Source: JANJUO01 sp942492935
GTDB taxonomy: Bacteria > Bacteroidota > Ignavibacteria > Kapaibacteriales > UBA2268
NCBI GenBank assembly: GCA_942492935.1
Contig: OW818654.1
Location: forward strand, 1,364,001-1,428,000
DNA: 64,000 nucleotides
Reading direction: 5' to 3'
The translations under genes were made by a program, and so were the position numbers. Of the stretch, positions 35,312 to 44,800 are shown in pieces. The notes beneath the pieces were generated by a model, which worked only from the letters and a program-made list of their open reading frames with translations, searched no databases and had not been told where the DNA came from. The first letter of the stretch is position 1; the number at the start of each line of letters is the position of its first letter.

Positions 35312-38011
35312 ATGAATAGAGAATTTCCAAAGAGCTACGAGCCACAAAATATCGAAGAGAAATGGTATGAATTGTGGATGAATAATGGTATATATAAAGC
35401 AAATAATAAGTCCGAAAAACCATCTTATAGTATATTGCTTCCACCGCCCAATGTTACTGGTATATTGCATTTTGGGCATGTTTTAAATATTACGCTTCAA
35501 GATTTGTACATTCGCCGCAAACGTATGGATGGTTTTGAAGTATGCTGGTTTCCCGGAATCGACCATGCGGGAATAGCAACACAAAGTAAAGTTGAGTCCG
35601 AAATCAAAAAAGATGGCTTAACAAGATATGACCTTGGAAGAGAAAAATTTGTTGAGAAAGTATGGGAATGGAAGGAAAAATACGGTGGAATTATTCTCAA
35701 ACAAATGCGAAAACTCGGCGTTTCTGTGGATTGGGATAGAACTCTTTTCACAATGGATGAATCTGCATCGAATGCTGTTCAAGAAGTTTTTATCCGTTTG
35801 TTTGATGAGGGTTTGATTTATCGTGGAAAACGCATTATCAACTGGTCGCCACTTGCACAAACTGCATTATCTGATGAAGAAGTGGAATTTCGTGAAGTTA
35901 AAGAACATTTCTATACAATGCGATACTACTTCGAAAACGAAACAGATTATTTAATGCTTGCAACTGCACGTCCAGAAACAATATATGGCGATATTGCTGT
36001 TGCAGTAAATCCAAATGATGAAAGATATAAAAATGATATTGGCAAAAAAGTCAGAGTGCCATTAGTTAATCGTTGGGTGGAAATTATTTCCGATGAATAT
36101 GCCGACCCAGAATTTGGTACTGGTTGCGTAAAAATCACTCCAGCACACGATCCTAACGATTTTATGGTAGGGCAAAGACACAATTTAGAAATTATTAATA
36201 CCTTGAATCCTGATGGAACATTAAACGAAAATACTGGTGAATATAACGGTCTTGATAGATTTGAAGCAAGAAAACGAATTGTTGAGAAATTAAAAGAGCA
36301 AAATTTAATTGAAAAAATCGAAGATTATACTCACAATGTCGGCTTTTCACAACGTGGTGGCGAACCAGTTGAACCATATTTAAGCGACCAATGGTTTGTG
36401 AAAATGCAACCATTAACAGAGCAAGCACTCGAAATGGTAACAAATGGCGAAATCAAATTCCATCCTGCACATTGGGTAAAAACTTACGAACATTGGATGA
36501 CTGGTATTAGAGATTGGTGTATTTCTCGCCAACTATGGTGGGGACATAGAATACCTGTTTATTATGCTCCTGATGGCAGATTGGTTGCGGCTGACTCTGC
36601 TGAAAATGCCGCTATTAAACTTGGTTTGCCTGCTGATACTCAGATGATTCAAGATACAGATGTTCTAGATACTTGGTTTTCATCTTGGCTTTGGCCCCTT
36701 ACAACAATGCACTGGCTTGAAGACGGAAAAACTGAAGAAACAGATGATTTGAATTACTTTTTGCCTTCGGATTTGCTTGTTACTGCTCCTGAAATTATAT
36801 TTTTCTGGGTTGCAAGAATGATTATGGCAACTTCAAAATTCAAAAAGCAAATTCCATTCAAAGATGTGTATTTTACTTCTATCATACGTGATGGACAAGG
36901 CAGAAAATTATCCAAATCGCTTGGCAATTCTCCAGACCCATTGAATATTATTGCAAAATATGGCTGTGATGCAGTGCGTTATTCTATGGTATTTTTGTCC
37001 CCACTTGGCCAAGATGTGAGAATGGATGTGGATGTTGAACAGCAAGATATTGCGGCGATGGAAATTGGTCGTAATTTCTGCAACAAAATTTGGAATGCTG
37101 GTAGATTCATTTTGATGAAAAATGATGAATTGAATAATCTTGAAGATAAAAACGGTACTATTAATTACGAATTATCACTTGCTGATAAATGGATTTTGTC
37201 GCGATTCAATAGTACAATTGACATTTTGCAAGAAAGTTTGGATAATTTTAAAGTAACTGATTATGCAAAAGTACTTTATGATTTTATTTGGAGAGATTTC
37301 TGTGATTGGTATATTGAAATTTTCAAAATTCAATCAAATATGAACAACGATTTTCTTTACAGAAGCGGTTTGAATAATTTTGTATTGAATCTTTATGATG
37401 GTATTTTGAAATTAATTCATCCGATTATGCCATTTATTTCTGAAGAAATTTGGCATTTAATTAACAATAAAGATGAATCCGAATCAATCAGTTTGCAGGA
37501 TAATCCTAAATCGGATAAGAACTTGATAAATACAAAAATTGAAGCAGATTTCGAATTACTTCAATTAGTTGTGGAAGAAATCAGAAAATTAAGAGCGGGC
37601 TCAAATATACCACCATCAAAGAAATTGCCGATTACTTTATCTGTAAAAAATGATGTGGAACTTGAATTATTCAATAACACATCAAGAATTACAACAAATT
37701 TAGGAAGAGCAGAAAGTTTGAATATTGCAATCAATGCCGCAAAACCTGATATTTCTATTTCAAGTGTTGTTCGTGATGTTGAAGTATTTGTGGAAGTTGG
37801 CTCTGCAATCGACATTGAGCAAGAAAAAGCACGACTACAGAAAGAAATTTCCCGTATGGAAGGCAATATTAGTGGCTCAGAAAAGAAATTATCCAACGAA
37901 AAATTTGTACAAAACGCATCACCACAAATTGTTGCCGCAGAAAAAGAAAAATTAGAAAGCATGAAATCCTCATTAGAAAAAGTAAAAGAAAATTTGAGGA
38001 ATTTGGGGTAG
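35312..38011 (+). CDS. valS: Valyl-tRNA synthetase
   Basis: Class Ia aminoacyl-tRNA synthetase that charges tRNA-Val in the cytosol, 899 residues. HIGH-type motif HFGH at 53-56 in PPPNVTGILHFGH and KMSKS-type KLSKS at about 531 (GRKLSKSLGNSPDP). The CP1 editing domain lies between them (ATARPETIYGDIAVAVNP; GTGCVKITPAHDPNDF). The C-terminal anticodon-binding domain and a terminal coiled coil (DIEQEKARLQKEISRMEGNI) are complete. It is monocistronic, with its own hairpin 12 bp after the stop. One of the window's four GATC sites is at 36149 within this gene. Confidence 0.98.
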   Translation: MNREFPKSYEPQNIEEKWYELWMNNGIYKANNKSEKPSYSILLPPPNVTGILHFGHVLNITLQDLYIRRKRMDGFEVCWFPGIDHAGIATQSKVESEIKKDGLTRYDLGREKFVEKVWEWKEKYGGIILKQMRKLGVSVDWDRTLFTMDESASNAVQEVFIRLFDEGLIYRGKRIINWSPLAQTALSDEEVEFREVKEHFYTMRYYFENETDYLMLATARPETIYGDIAVAVNPNDERYKNDIGKKVRVPLVNRWVEIISDEYADPEFGTGCVKITPAHDPNDFMVGQRHNLEIINTLNPDGTLNENTGEYNGLDRFEARKRIVEKLKEQNLIEKIEDYTHNVGFSQRGGEPVEPYLSDQWFVKMQPLTEQALEMVTNGEIKFHPAHWVKTYEHWMTGIRDWCISRQLWWGHRIPVYYAPDGRLVAADSAENAAIKLGLPADTQMIQDTDVLDTWFSSWLWPLTTMHWLEDGKTEETDDLNYFLPSDLLVTAPEIIFFWVARMIMATSKFKKQIPFKDVYFTSIIRDGQGRKLSKSLGNSPDPLNIIAKYGCDAVRYSMVFLSPLGQDVRMDVDVEQQDIAAMEIGRNFCNKIWNAGRFILMKNDELNNLEDKNGTINYELSLADKWILSRFNSTIDILQESLDNFKVTDYAKVLYDFIWRDFCDWYIEIFKIQSNMNNDFLYRSGLNNFVLNLYDGILKLIHPIMPFISEEIWHLINNKDESESISLQDNPKSDKNLINTKIEADFELLQLVVEEIRKLRAGSNIPPSKKLPITLSVKNDVELELFNNTSRITTNLGRAESLNIAINAAKPDISISSVVRDVEVFVEVGSAIDIEQEKARLQKEISRMEGNISGSEKKLSNEKFVQNASPQIVAAEKEKLESMKSSLEKVKENLRNLG

Positions 38012-38022
38012 GAATTGAAAAA

Positions 38023-38055
38023 CAAGCCACAATGAAAAAGAGTTGTTGTGGCTTG
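38023..38055 (+). terminator. Hairpin after valS, probable terminator
   Basis: CAAGCCACAA (38023-38032) pairs perfectly with TTGTGGCTTG (38046-38055), with a 13-nt loop. The tail (GGATTAATAC) lacks a T run, so termination may be incomplete. Confidence 0.55.
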
Positions 38056-38133
38056 GGATTAATACTCAAAATATGTTATTGTTTTATCGTCTCATATAAT
38101 TTTAAAATTAATTAATATCATCTATTTATTAAT

Positions 38134-39225
38134 ATGAATATAACTGGTAATATTACAGGTATAAAATACAAAATATTTTTAGCAGATAGCTTAAAAGAAG
38201 TTGATATAAATAGTTTTGATATTAACGAAGTTCCTACTTCATGTTTATTAAAAGATAATTATTTCAATTTTGCTATTTCTAAATGGGTATCACCAAAACG
38301 AACTCGTTCATATCCTTTTGAAAGAGTTTATAATACATTAAGTAACTCAAAAAGAATAACTGTAATTCCAATTGTTAAAGACGAAGGAGAAAAAGGTGAT
38401 AGAGATTTTCTTCAATGGGATACAATTTCTTTAATGTCATTATTGGATGTTTATGTGATTTTTGCATATTACGAAAGTGCTGTGAAATCAAATCAAAAAA
38501 TTTCGAATCAGAAATTCAATAATAATTACATTATTTCAAAAATTAAAGAAATTGAACAATACCATAGTTCTGCTTTACATTGGAATTTAAATGAAATTAA
38601 TACACAATTGCATTTTCTAATAGATAAAGTAAAAGATTCGTATTCAATTATTGAAAATAAAACTGGCGTTAAACTACATAATCCCATCGGACTTGATAAT
38701 TTCAAACATAGAATTGGAGAAGATGTTTCATTATTTATGGCTTTTTCAAGAGGAAAAGCCGAAAAAGCACAATATCGTGAATTTATTACAATTCAGCCCA
38801 AAGAGAGTTTATCCACATTAACTAAAGCCAAAATAACTATAACAAATTATTTAGGTGGACAATATTTTTTGACTGTTGATGAAGTCAAATTAACAAACAA
38901 AAAAGTCATTTTAATTGAAAGTAAGCATTCCAGAAAATCAATTATACCAAGTAAAAGCGATATTAAAGATGGTTTATTAAAAATGATTTTATATTCTAAT
39001 TTAATTAACGTTTCTTTAAATAGAATAAAGTTGGAAAGTGAAGCTGTTTTATGTTTGACATCCTCAAAATTAATTGGTGAAATTTCATCAAAAAATCCTG
39101 AAAAAGAAATTATAAATTTTTTTGATTTGAATAAATTCTCAAAGACACAAATTAATCTAATCAATACAATTTTTACTGAAGCAAACTCAAATAATTTTAT
39201 CATTTATCTCCAAAATTCAAAATGA
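38134..39225 (+). CDS. Type II restriction endonuclease, PD-(D/E)XK fold, probable GATC specificity
   Basis: A 363-residue cytosolic protein with no export signal. The nuclease centre is visible as VDEVKLTNKKVILIESKHS, with D249/E250 followed by E262-x-K264, the (D/E)xK metal site. An earlier acidic block, DEGEKGDRDFLQWDTISL (83-100), is probably structural or DNA-contacting. The stop overlaps the ATG of the adenine methylase by four bases (ATGA), the classic coupled R-M arrangement. GATC is nearly absent from the window, which suggests GATC as its target. The exact family is not recognised and the chain is longer than DpnII/MboI. Identification rests on motif plus neighbour. Confidence 0.78.
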   Translation: MNITGNITGIKYKIFLADSLKEVDINSFDINEVPTSCLLKDNYFNFAISKWVSPKRTRSYPFERVYNTLSNSKRITVIPIVKDEGEKGDRDFLQWDTISLMSLLDVYVIFAYYESAVKSNQKISNQKFNNNYIISKIKEIEQYHSSALHWNLNEINTQLHFLIDKVKDSYSIIENKTGVKLHNPIGLDNFKHRIGEDVSLFMAFSRGKAEKAQYREFITIQPKESLSTLTKAKITITNYLGGQYFLTVDEVKLTNKKVILIESKHSRKSIIPSKSDIKDGLLKMILYSNLINVSLNRIKLESEAVLCLTSSKLIGEISSKNPEKEIINFFDLNKFSKTQINLINTIFTEANSNNFIIYLQNSK

Positions 39226-40058
39226 TTAAAAGTCCATTAAGATACCCAGGTGGTAAAAGTAGAGCAGTTCAATTAATTGCTTCGCTTATTCCTGATTTTG
39301 ATGAATTTAGAGAACCATTTTTGGGTGGAGGTTCGGTATTTATTTATGCAAAACAAAGATTTCCAAATAAGAAATTTTGGGTAAATGACATTTATTTGGA
39401 ATTATTCAAATTTTGGGAAATGACTCAAAAAGATGTTGATGCTTTAATTGATAAAATTTACGAATGGCGGAATAAATTTCCAATCGGGAAAGATTTACAC
39501 AAATTCTTAAATAGTAATATTAATAATTTCAATGATTTAGAAAGAGCGGCGGCATTTTTCATTTATAATCGTATTACATTTTCAGGAACAAGTCTTAGTG
39601 GTGGTTTTAGTGAAGGAGCATTTACAGGTCGATTTACAGAAAGCAGCATTAGAAGGTTGAATGAGTTTGCTAATGTGATTAATGGAACTACAATTACAAA
39701 CCTTGATTATGAAGAATTAGTTGAACAAAGTGGTGAAAATGTATTTATTTTTCTTGACCCGCCCTATTATTCTGCTACAAAATCCGCTCTTTATGGAAAA
39801 AATGGACATTTACACAAAAATTTCGACCATAATAAATTTGCAAAAGTAATGCAAAAATGTAAGCATAAATGGCTTATAACCTATGATGATAGTGAATATA
39901 TTAGAGATTTATTTTCATTTGCAAATATTATTCCATGGAATTTAACTTATGGTATGAGAAATGTTACTAATGGGTCTGACCAAATAGGAAAAGAACTTTT
40001 TATATCGAATTATTTAGAAAGTTTGCCAAATGATAGTCAGTTGTCAATGTTTGAATGA
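39222..40058 (+). CDS. D12-class (Dam-like) DNA N6-adenine methyltransferase
   Basis: Transfers methyl from S-adenosylmethionine to adenine N6, protecting host DNA from the adjacent nuclease. At 278 residues the length is typical. Motif X/I are SPLRYPGGK (4-12) and FREPFLGGGSVF (29-40). Motif IV DPPY is at D179-Y182. Motif VI-VIII follow (LITYDDSEYIRDL). The order of motifs is that of the alpha group, to which Dam, DpnM and MboI methylases belong. It overlaps the endonuclease upstream and the MNT gene downstream, both through ATGA junctions. Recognition of GATC is inferred. Confidence 0.93.
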   Translation: MIKSPLRYPGGKSRAVQLIASLIPDFDEFREPFLGGGSVFIYAKQRFPNKKFWVNDIYLELFKFWEMTQKDVDALIDKIYEWRNKFPIGKDLHKFLNSNINNFNDLERAAAFFIYNRITFSGTSLSGGFSEGAFTGRFTESSIRRLNEFANVINGTTITNLDYEELVEQSGENVFIFLDPPYYSATKSALYGKNGHLHKNFDHNKFAKVMQKCKHKWLITYDDSEYIRDLFSFANIIPWNLTYGMRNVTNGSDQIGKELFISNYLESLPNDSQLSMFE

Positions 40059-40381
40059 GGATAAATTTTAAGAAAATGGTTAATCAATCAATTATAGAAA
40101 TTGCAAAAAAGTATATTTATTCATTACCAGAAAGTATCAAATTGAATAAAGCATATTTATTTGGTTCTTATGCAAAAGGACTTGAAAAAGTTGACAGCGA
40201 TATTGATATTGCACTCGTTGTTGATAAAATTGATGATTTTTTTGCTTTGCAAATTTTATTAATGCGATTAAGAAGGCAAATTGATTTAAGAATCGAACCT
40301 CATCCGATTAGTATGAATGATTTTAACATTCAAAATCCATTTGCTTTTCAAATTCAAAAAACTGGCATTGAGATTTTTTAA
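40055..40381 (+). CDS. MNT-type minimal nucleotidyltransferase
   Basis: A 108-residue polymerase-beta-fold nucleotidyltransferase. The catalytic pattern is AYLFGSYAKGLEKVDSDIDIAL, with G37-S38 and the metal aspartates D49 and D51. Such proteins normally act as antitoxins that AMPylate a HEPN RNase toxin, but no HEPN gene is present on either side. The ATG overlaps the methylase stop (ATGA), placing it as the third member of the R-M operon. An internal ATG at 40076 is an alternative start. A modulating role in the R-M system is speculation; it may be a stranded half of a HEPN-MNT module. Confidence 0.82.
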   Translation: MRINFKKMVNQSIIEIAKKYIYSLPESIKLNKAYLFGSYAKGLEKVDSDIDIALVVDKIDDFFALQILLMRLRRQIDLRIEPHPISMNDFNIQNPFAFQIQKTGIEIF

Positions 40382-40467
40382 AGATTTGTTAATTTAACAA
40401 TTCATATTAGAATATTTTTGAGTATTTTTCGTTTCTAAATTAGAATTTAAAATTTTTGGAGTATAAA

Positions 40468-40689
40468 ATGGAAACGTTATATTCAAGGTCGATTGATTTG
40501 ATAAATCATCTTCCTAAAAATAAAATTAATGAAGCATTTAATTATTTATCTTATTTAAAAGATAAAGAAGAATGGGAAGCAACTTATGAATTAATTTCAC
40601 CAGAAATTTTGAAAGAAATCAAAAATGGTATAGAAGAAATTAATTCTGGTAAATATATTGATTTTAATGATATAAGAAGAAATGTATAA
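40468..40689 (+). CDS. Antitoxin of a RelE/ParE-type module
   Basis: A 73-residue small acidic protein. The ATG at 40468 has GGAG at 40458-40461 and is chosen over the in-frame TTG at 40456. The N-terminal part (LYSRSIDLINHLPKNKINEAFNYLSYLKDKEEWEATYEL) is predicted helical, and the tail (GIEEINSGKYIDFNDIRRNV) matches the toxin-binding end of RelB/DUF2281-like antitoxins. It overlaps the toxin by eight bases. It is identified mainly by size, tail and partner. Confidence 0.75.
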   Translation: METLYSRSIDLINHLPKNKINEAFNYLSYLKDKEEWEATYELISPEILKEIKNGIEEINSGKYIDFNDIRRNV

Positions 40690-40942
40690 GATAATTTTAT
40701 CAAAGCAATCTGAGTTATTTTATTTAAATGCAAATGATAAACTGTGTTGTAAATTTAATAAAGTTTTCGATATATTATCAAAACAGCCATATTTTGGTTC
40801 AAACATTAAAAAATTAAAGGGTAGTTTAGCTGGCTTATACAGATATAGAATTGGAGATTTTAGAATTGTTTATTCTATAGAAAATCAAATATCAATTGTA
40901 TCTATTGTATGGATAGGAAATAGAAAAAATGCTTACAAATAA
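40682..40942 (+). CDS. RelE/ParE family toxin
   Basis: An 86-residue basic protein of the RelE/ParE fold. The family-typical segment is KKLKGSLAGLYRYRIGDFRIVYSIENQ (about 45-71), with the conserved Arg residues in RYRIGDFRIVY. VWIGNRKNAYK forms the end; many RelE toxins have H-R-x-x-Y here. Likely ribosome-dependent mRNA cleavage (RelE-like), with gyrase poisoning (ParE-like) the alternative. Antitoxin and toxin overlap by eight bases. The nth gene follows after 3 bp, so a housekeeping repair gene is read from this module's transcript. Confidence 0.88.
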   Translation: MYKIILSKQSELFYLNANDKLCCKFNKVFDILSKQPYFGSNIKKLKGSLAGLYRYRIGDFRIVYSIENQISIVSIVWIGNRKNAYK

Positions 40943-40945
40943 AAC

Positions 40946-41617
40946 ATGAAAAAAGAAACACTTAAAAAACAGAAAGCACGTTTTGCTGAAATTATTGAAA
41001 TTTTATCGCAGAAATATCCTGATGTAAAAATTCAATTGGAGCACAATAATCCATTTGAATTGCTCATTGCTACAATTCTTTCTGCTCAATGTACTGATGC
41101 CAGAGTCAATATTGTTACACAAACATTGTTTAGGAAATATCATACTCCAGAAGATTATGTTAAAGTTGATGCTGATGAACTTGAAAGAGATATTTTTTCT
41201 ACAGGATTTTATAAAGCAAAGGCACGAAATATTAAGTTGTGCTGTGAGAAATTAATTTCTGATTTCAATGGTGAAGTGCCTGATAATATTGATAACCTGA
41301 CCTCACTTGCTGGAGTTGGTCGCAAAACTGCAAATGTAATTCTTGGGCATTGCTATAATACTCCTGCAATTGTAGTAGATACGCATGTGATAAGACTTTC
41401 AAATAGAATGGGTTTTGTTGAAACTGAAAATGCAGAAAAAATCGAATACGAATTGATGAAAATCATTCCAAAAGAAAAATGGGTGATTTTTACTCATTAT
41501 TTTATAAATCATGGAAGAAATACCTGCGTTAGAAATCCAAAGTGCAAAGAATGTGAAATAAAATTATTATGTAATTATTACAATATCGAAGGGAAAAATA
41601 TTGATATTGCTATTTAA
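40946..41617 (+). CDS. nth: Endonuclease III
   Basis: Bifunctional DNA glycosylase/AP lyase that removes oxidised pyrimidines, 223 residues. The helix-hairpin-helix LTSLAGVGRKTANV contains the catalytic Lys K127, and VVDTHVIRLSNR contains the catalytic Asp D145. The C-terminal [4Fe-4S] loop has C194-C200-C203-C209. The spacing is C-x5-C-x2-C-x5-C, one residue shorter in the first gap than the usual C-x6-C. It starts 3 bp after the toxin gene. Confidence 0.96.
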   Translation: MKKETLKKQKARFAEIIEILSQKYPDVKIQLEHNNPFELLIATILSAQCTDARVNIVTQTLFRKYHTPEDYVKVDADELERDIFSTGFYKAKARNIKLCCEKLISDFNGEVPDNIDNLTSLAGVGRKTANVILGHCYNTPAIVVDTHVIRLSNRMGFVETENAEKIEYELMKIIPKEKWVIFTHYFINHGRNTCVRNPKCKECEIKLLCNYYNIEGKNIDIAI

Positions 41618-41894
41618 TTGAAGTTTCAAAACACGATGTTTTTCTATTAAGTTAATTATCTCACATAATACATTTGCTTAATGTCAATATAAACAATTTA
41701 TTTAAGTATGGCTAAATTTCATTTTAGGGATTACTTCATTAAGTTATTTAAAATTTAATGATTTACTGATAATTTACTAATAATTAATTTTTAGATTAAT
41801 TAAAAATTTCTTAATTTTATGAACATTTGTTTAACAAATTTTGAAAAAGTTAATTATTATTTGGTATATATTAAATAACAAGGGGTAAACGTAA

Positions 41895-44800
41895 ATGGAT
41901 AACAAAACTTATGTAACGATTGATGGTAACGAAGCTGCTGCTTATGTTATGTATCGCGTTAACGAAGTAGCTGCCATTTATCCTATCACTCCATCATCTA
42001 ATATGGGTGAATGGGCTGATGAATGGATGGCTAAAGGAATTAAAAATATATGGGGCAATGTACCATCGGTTGTAGAAATGCAAAGTGAAGGCGGTGCTGC
42101 TGGTGCAGTACACGGTTCACTACAAGCTGGAGCTTTGACAACTACATTTACTGCCTCTCAGGGTTTATTACTGAAAATTCCTAATATGTTTAAAATTGCA
42201 GGTGAATTAACTTCAACTGTATTTAATATCACTGCTCGTACACTTGCAACTCACGCATTATCAATTTTCGGTGACCATAGTGATATTATGGCTGCTCGTA
42301 GTACTGGTTTTGCTTTTTTGGGTGCTGCATCTGTACAAGAAGTAATGGATTTTGCATTAATAGCTCAAGCTTCAACTCTTGAATCAAGAATTCCATTCCT
42401 TCATTTCTTTGATGGATTCCGTACATCACACGAAGTTGCAAAAATTGAAGTTCTTGATGATGCAGTATTAAAAGCAATGATTACTGATGATTTGGTTACG
42501 GCTCATAGATTGAGAGCTTTATCACCAGATAGACCTGTTATGAGAGGTACAGCTCAGAATCCTGACGTATTCTTTCAAAATAGAGAAACAATGAATAAAT
42601 ATTTTACTGACTGCCCTAATATAGTTCAAAAACAAATGGACATATTTAAAGAGTTGACTGGTAGAGAATATAAATTATTCCAATACGAAGGTGACCCAAA
42701 TGCTGAAAGTATAATTATAATCATGGCATCTGGTGCTGAAACTGTTCAAGAAACTGTTACTGCATTAAATAAAACTGGCGAAAAAACAGGTGTTCTCAAA
42801 GTACGTCTTTATCGTCCATTCGATATTAAAAGATTTATGGAATCATTACCTGCTTCTGTTAAGAAAATCGCTGTACTTGATAGAACAAAAGAACCGGGTG
42901 CAACTGGCGACCCGTTATATCTTGATATTATCAACGCTTTAAATGAAGGATTAAATGAAGGTTGGGGAAATCTAACTTCCATGCCAAAAGTTGTTGGTGG
43001 TAGATTTGGTTTATCTTCAAAAGAATTTACTCCAGCAATGGTTAAAGGCGTATTTGATAATTTAAAACTCGACAAACCTAAAAACCACTTTGTAATTGGT
43101 ATCAACGATGACGTAACATTCACAAGCATTGATTATGATGAGCATTATGATATCGAATCACCAAATGTAGTTCGTGCTTTATTCTACGGATTGGGTTCAG
43201 ACGGTACAGTTGGAGCAAACAAAAATTCTATCAAAATTATCGGTGAAAACACAAATAATTATGCTCAAGGTTATTTCGTTTACGATTCTAAGAAAGCAGG
43301 TGCGATTACTGTTTCTCATCTTAGATTTGGACCAGAACCAATTCGCTCACCATATTTGATTAATAAAGCAAACTTTGTTGCTTGTCATCAAACAGTATTC
43401 CTCGAAAAATACGATTTAGTTGGTAGTTTGGTTGAAGGTGGAGTATTTTTGGTAAATTCTCCATTATCAAAAGAAGAAGTTTGGAATAGTATTCCTCGTT
43501 CACAACAAGAATTAATTATTAATAAAAATATCAAATTCTATACAATTGATGCGCAATCAGTTGCTGAAAAAAGTGGAATGGGTCGCAGAATCAATACAGT
43601 TATGCAAGTTTGTTTCTTTGCAATATCAGGTGTTTTACCTAAAGATGAAGCTATTGAAGCAATTAAAGAATCAATCAAGAAAACTTATGGTAAAAAAGGC
43701 GATACAATTGTAAGAATGAATATTCAAGCAGTTGATAATACATTAGAAAATCTTTACGAAGTAACTGTTCCTAACGAAGTTACATCTCATTATGAAATCG
43801 CTGCAGCTGTTTCAGACAAAGCTCCTGATTTTGTTAAAGATGTACTCGGTGAAATTATTGCTGGTAGAGGCGATAGATTACCTGTTAGTGCATTCCCACA
43901 AGATGGTACATTCCCTACAGATACTGCTCGTTGGGAAAAAAGAAATATTGCTCTTACTTTACCTGTTTGGGATGAAAAGACTTGTACACAATGTGGTAAA
44001 TGTGCTATGGTTTGTCCACATGCTTCAATAAGAATTAAAATCTATGACCCATCATATCTTGAAAATGCACCTGAAACATTTAAATCAGTTGAAGCTAAAG
44101 ATAAAAATTGGAAATCTGAAAGTTTGAAATATACTATTCAAGTTGCTCCAGAAGATTGTACAGGTTGTGGTGTTTGCGTTGAAGTTTGTCCTGCAAAGAA
44201 TAAGAGCAATGTTAGCTTGAAAGCTTTGAATATGGAACCACAAGCTCCATTAAGAGAACCAGAAGTTAAAAATTGGGACTTTTTCTTATCTTTACCAGAA
44301 TACGATAGATTGAAATTAAATTTAGGTACATTAAGACATCAGCAATTGCAACAACCATTGTTTGAGTTCTCGGGTGCTTGTGCTGGTTGTGGCGAAACTC
44401 CTTATATTAAATTAGTTTCTCAGTTATTTGGTGATAGAACAATTGTTGCTAATGCAACTGGCTGTTCTTCTATTTATGGCGGTAACTTGCCAACAACTCC
44501 TTGGTCGAAAAACAATGAAGGAAGAGGTCCAGCTTGGTCAAATTCATTATTTGAAGATAATGCTGAATTTGGACTTGGATATAGACTTGCTATTGACCAA
44601 CAAAATGAAATCGCTCAAATATTACTCGAACAATTAGCTTCACAAGTTGGTGATGAACTTGCTGAAACAATTATTAATTCAATCCAAAAAGATGAAGCTG
44701 AAATTTATGCTCAAAGAGAAAGAGTTGAAATTCTTAAAGCAAAATGTCTTGAATTAAATACTCCAGAAGCTAAACGTCTTTATGATGTTGCGGATTATCT

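Noticed and set aside
38134..39225. Calling the endonuclease DpnII or MboI
   Set aside because: The length and visible motifs do not match what I recall of those enzymes; only GATC avoidance points that way, so the specificity is left as inference.
40055..40381. HEPN-MNT toxin-antitoxin pair
   Set aside because: Neither neighbouring gene shows a HEPN RxxxxH motif, so only the MNT half can be supported.
40456..40689. TTG start for the antitoxin gene
   Set aside because: The ATG at 40468 has a well-spaced GGAG; the TTG overlaps that ribosome-binding site.
41618..41894. Riboswitch or small RNA upstream of nifJ
   Set aside because: No conserved helix pattern was recognised in the 277 bp; nothing beyond AT-rich promoter-like sequence.
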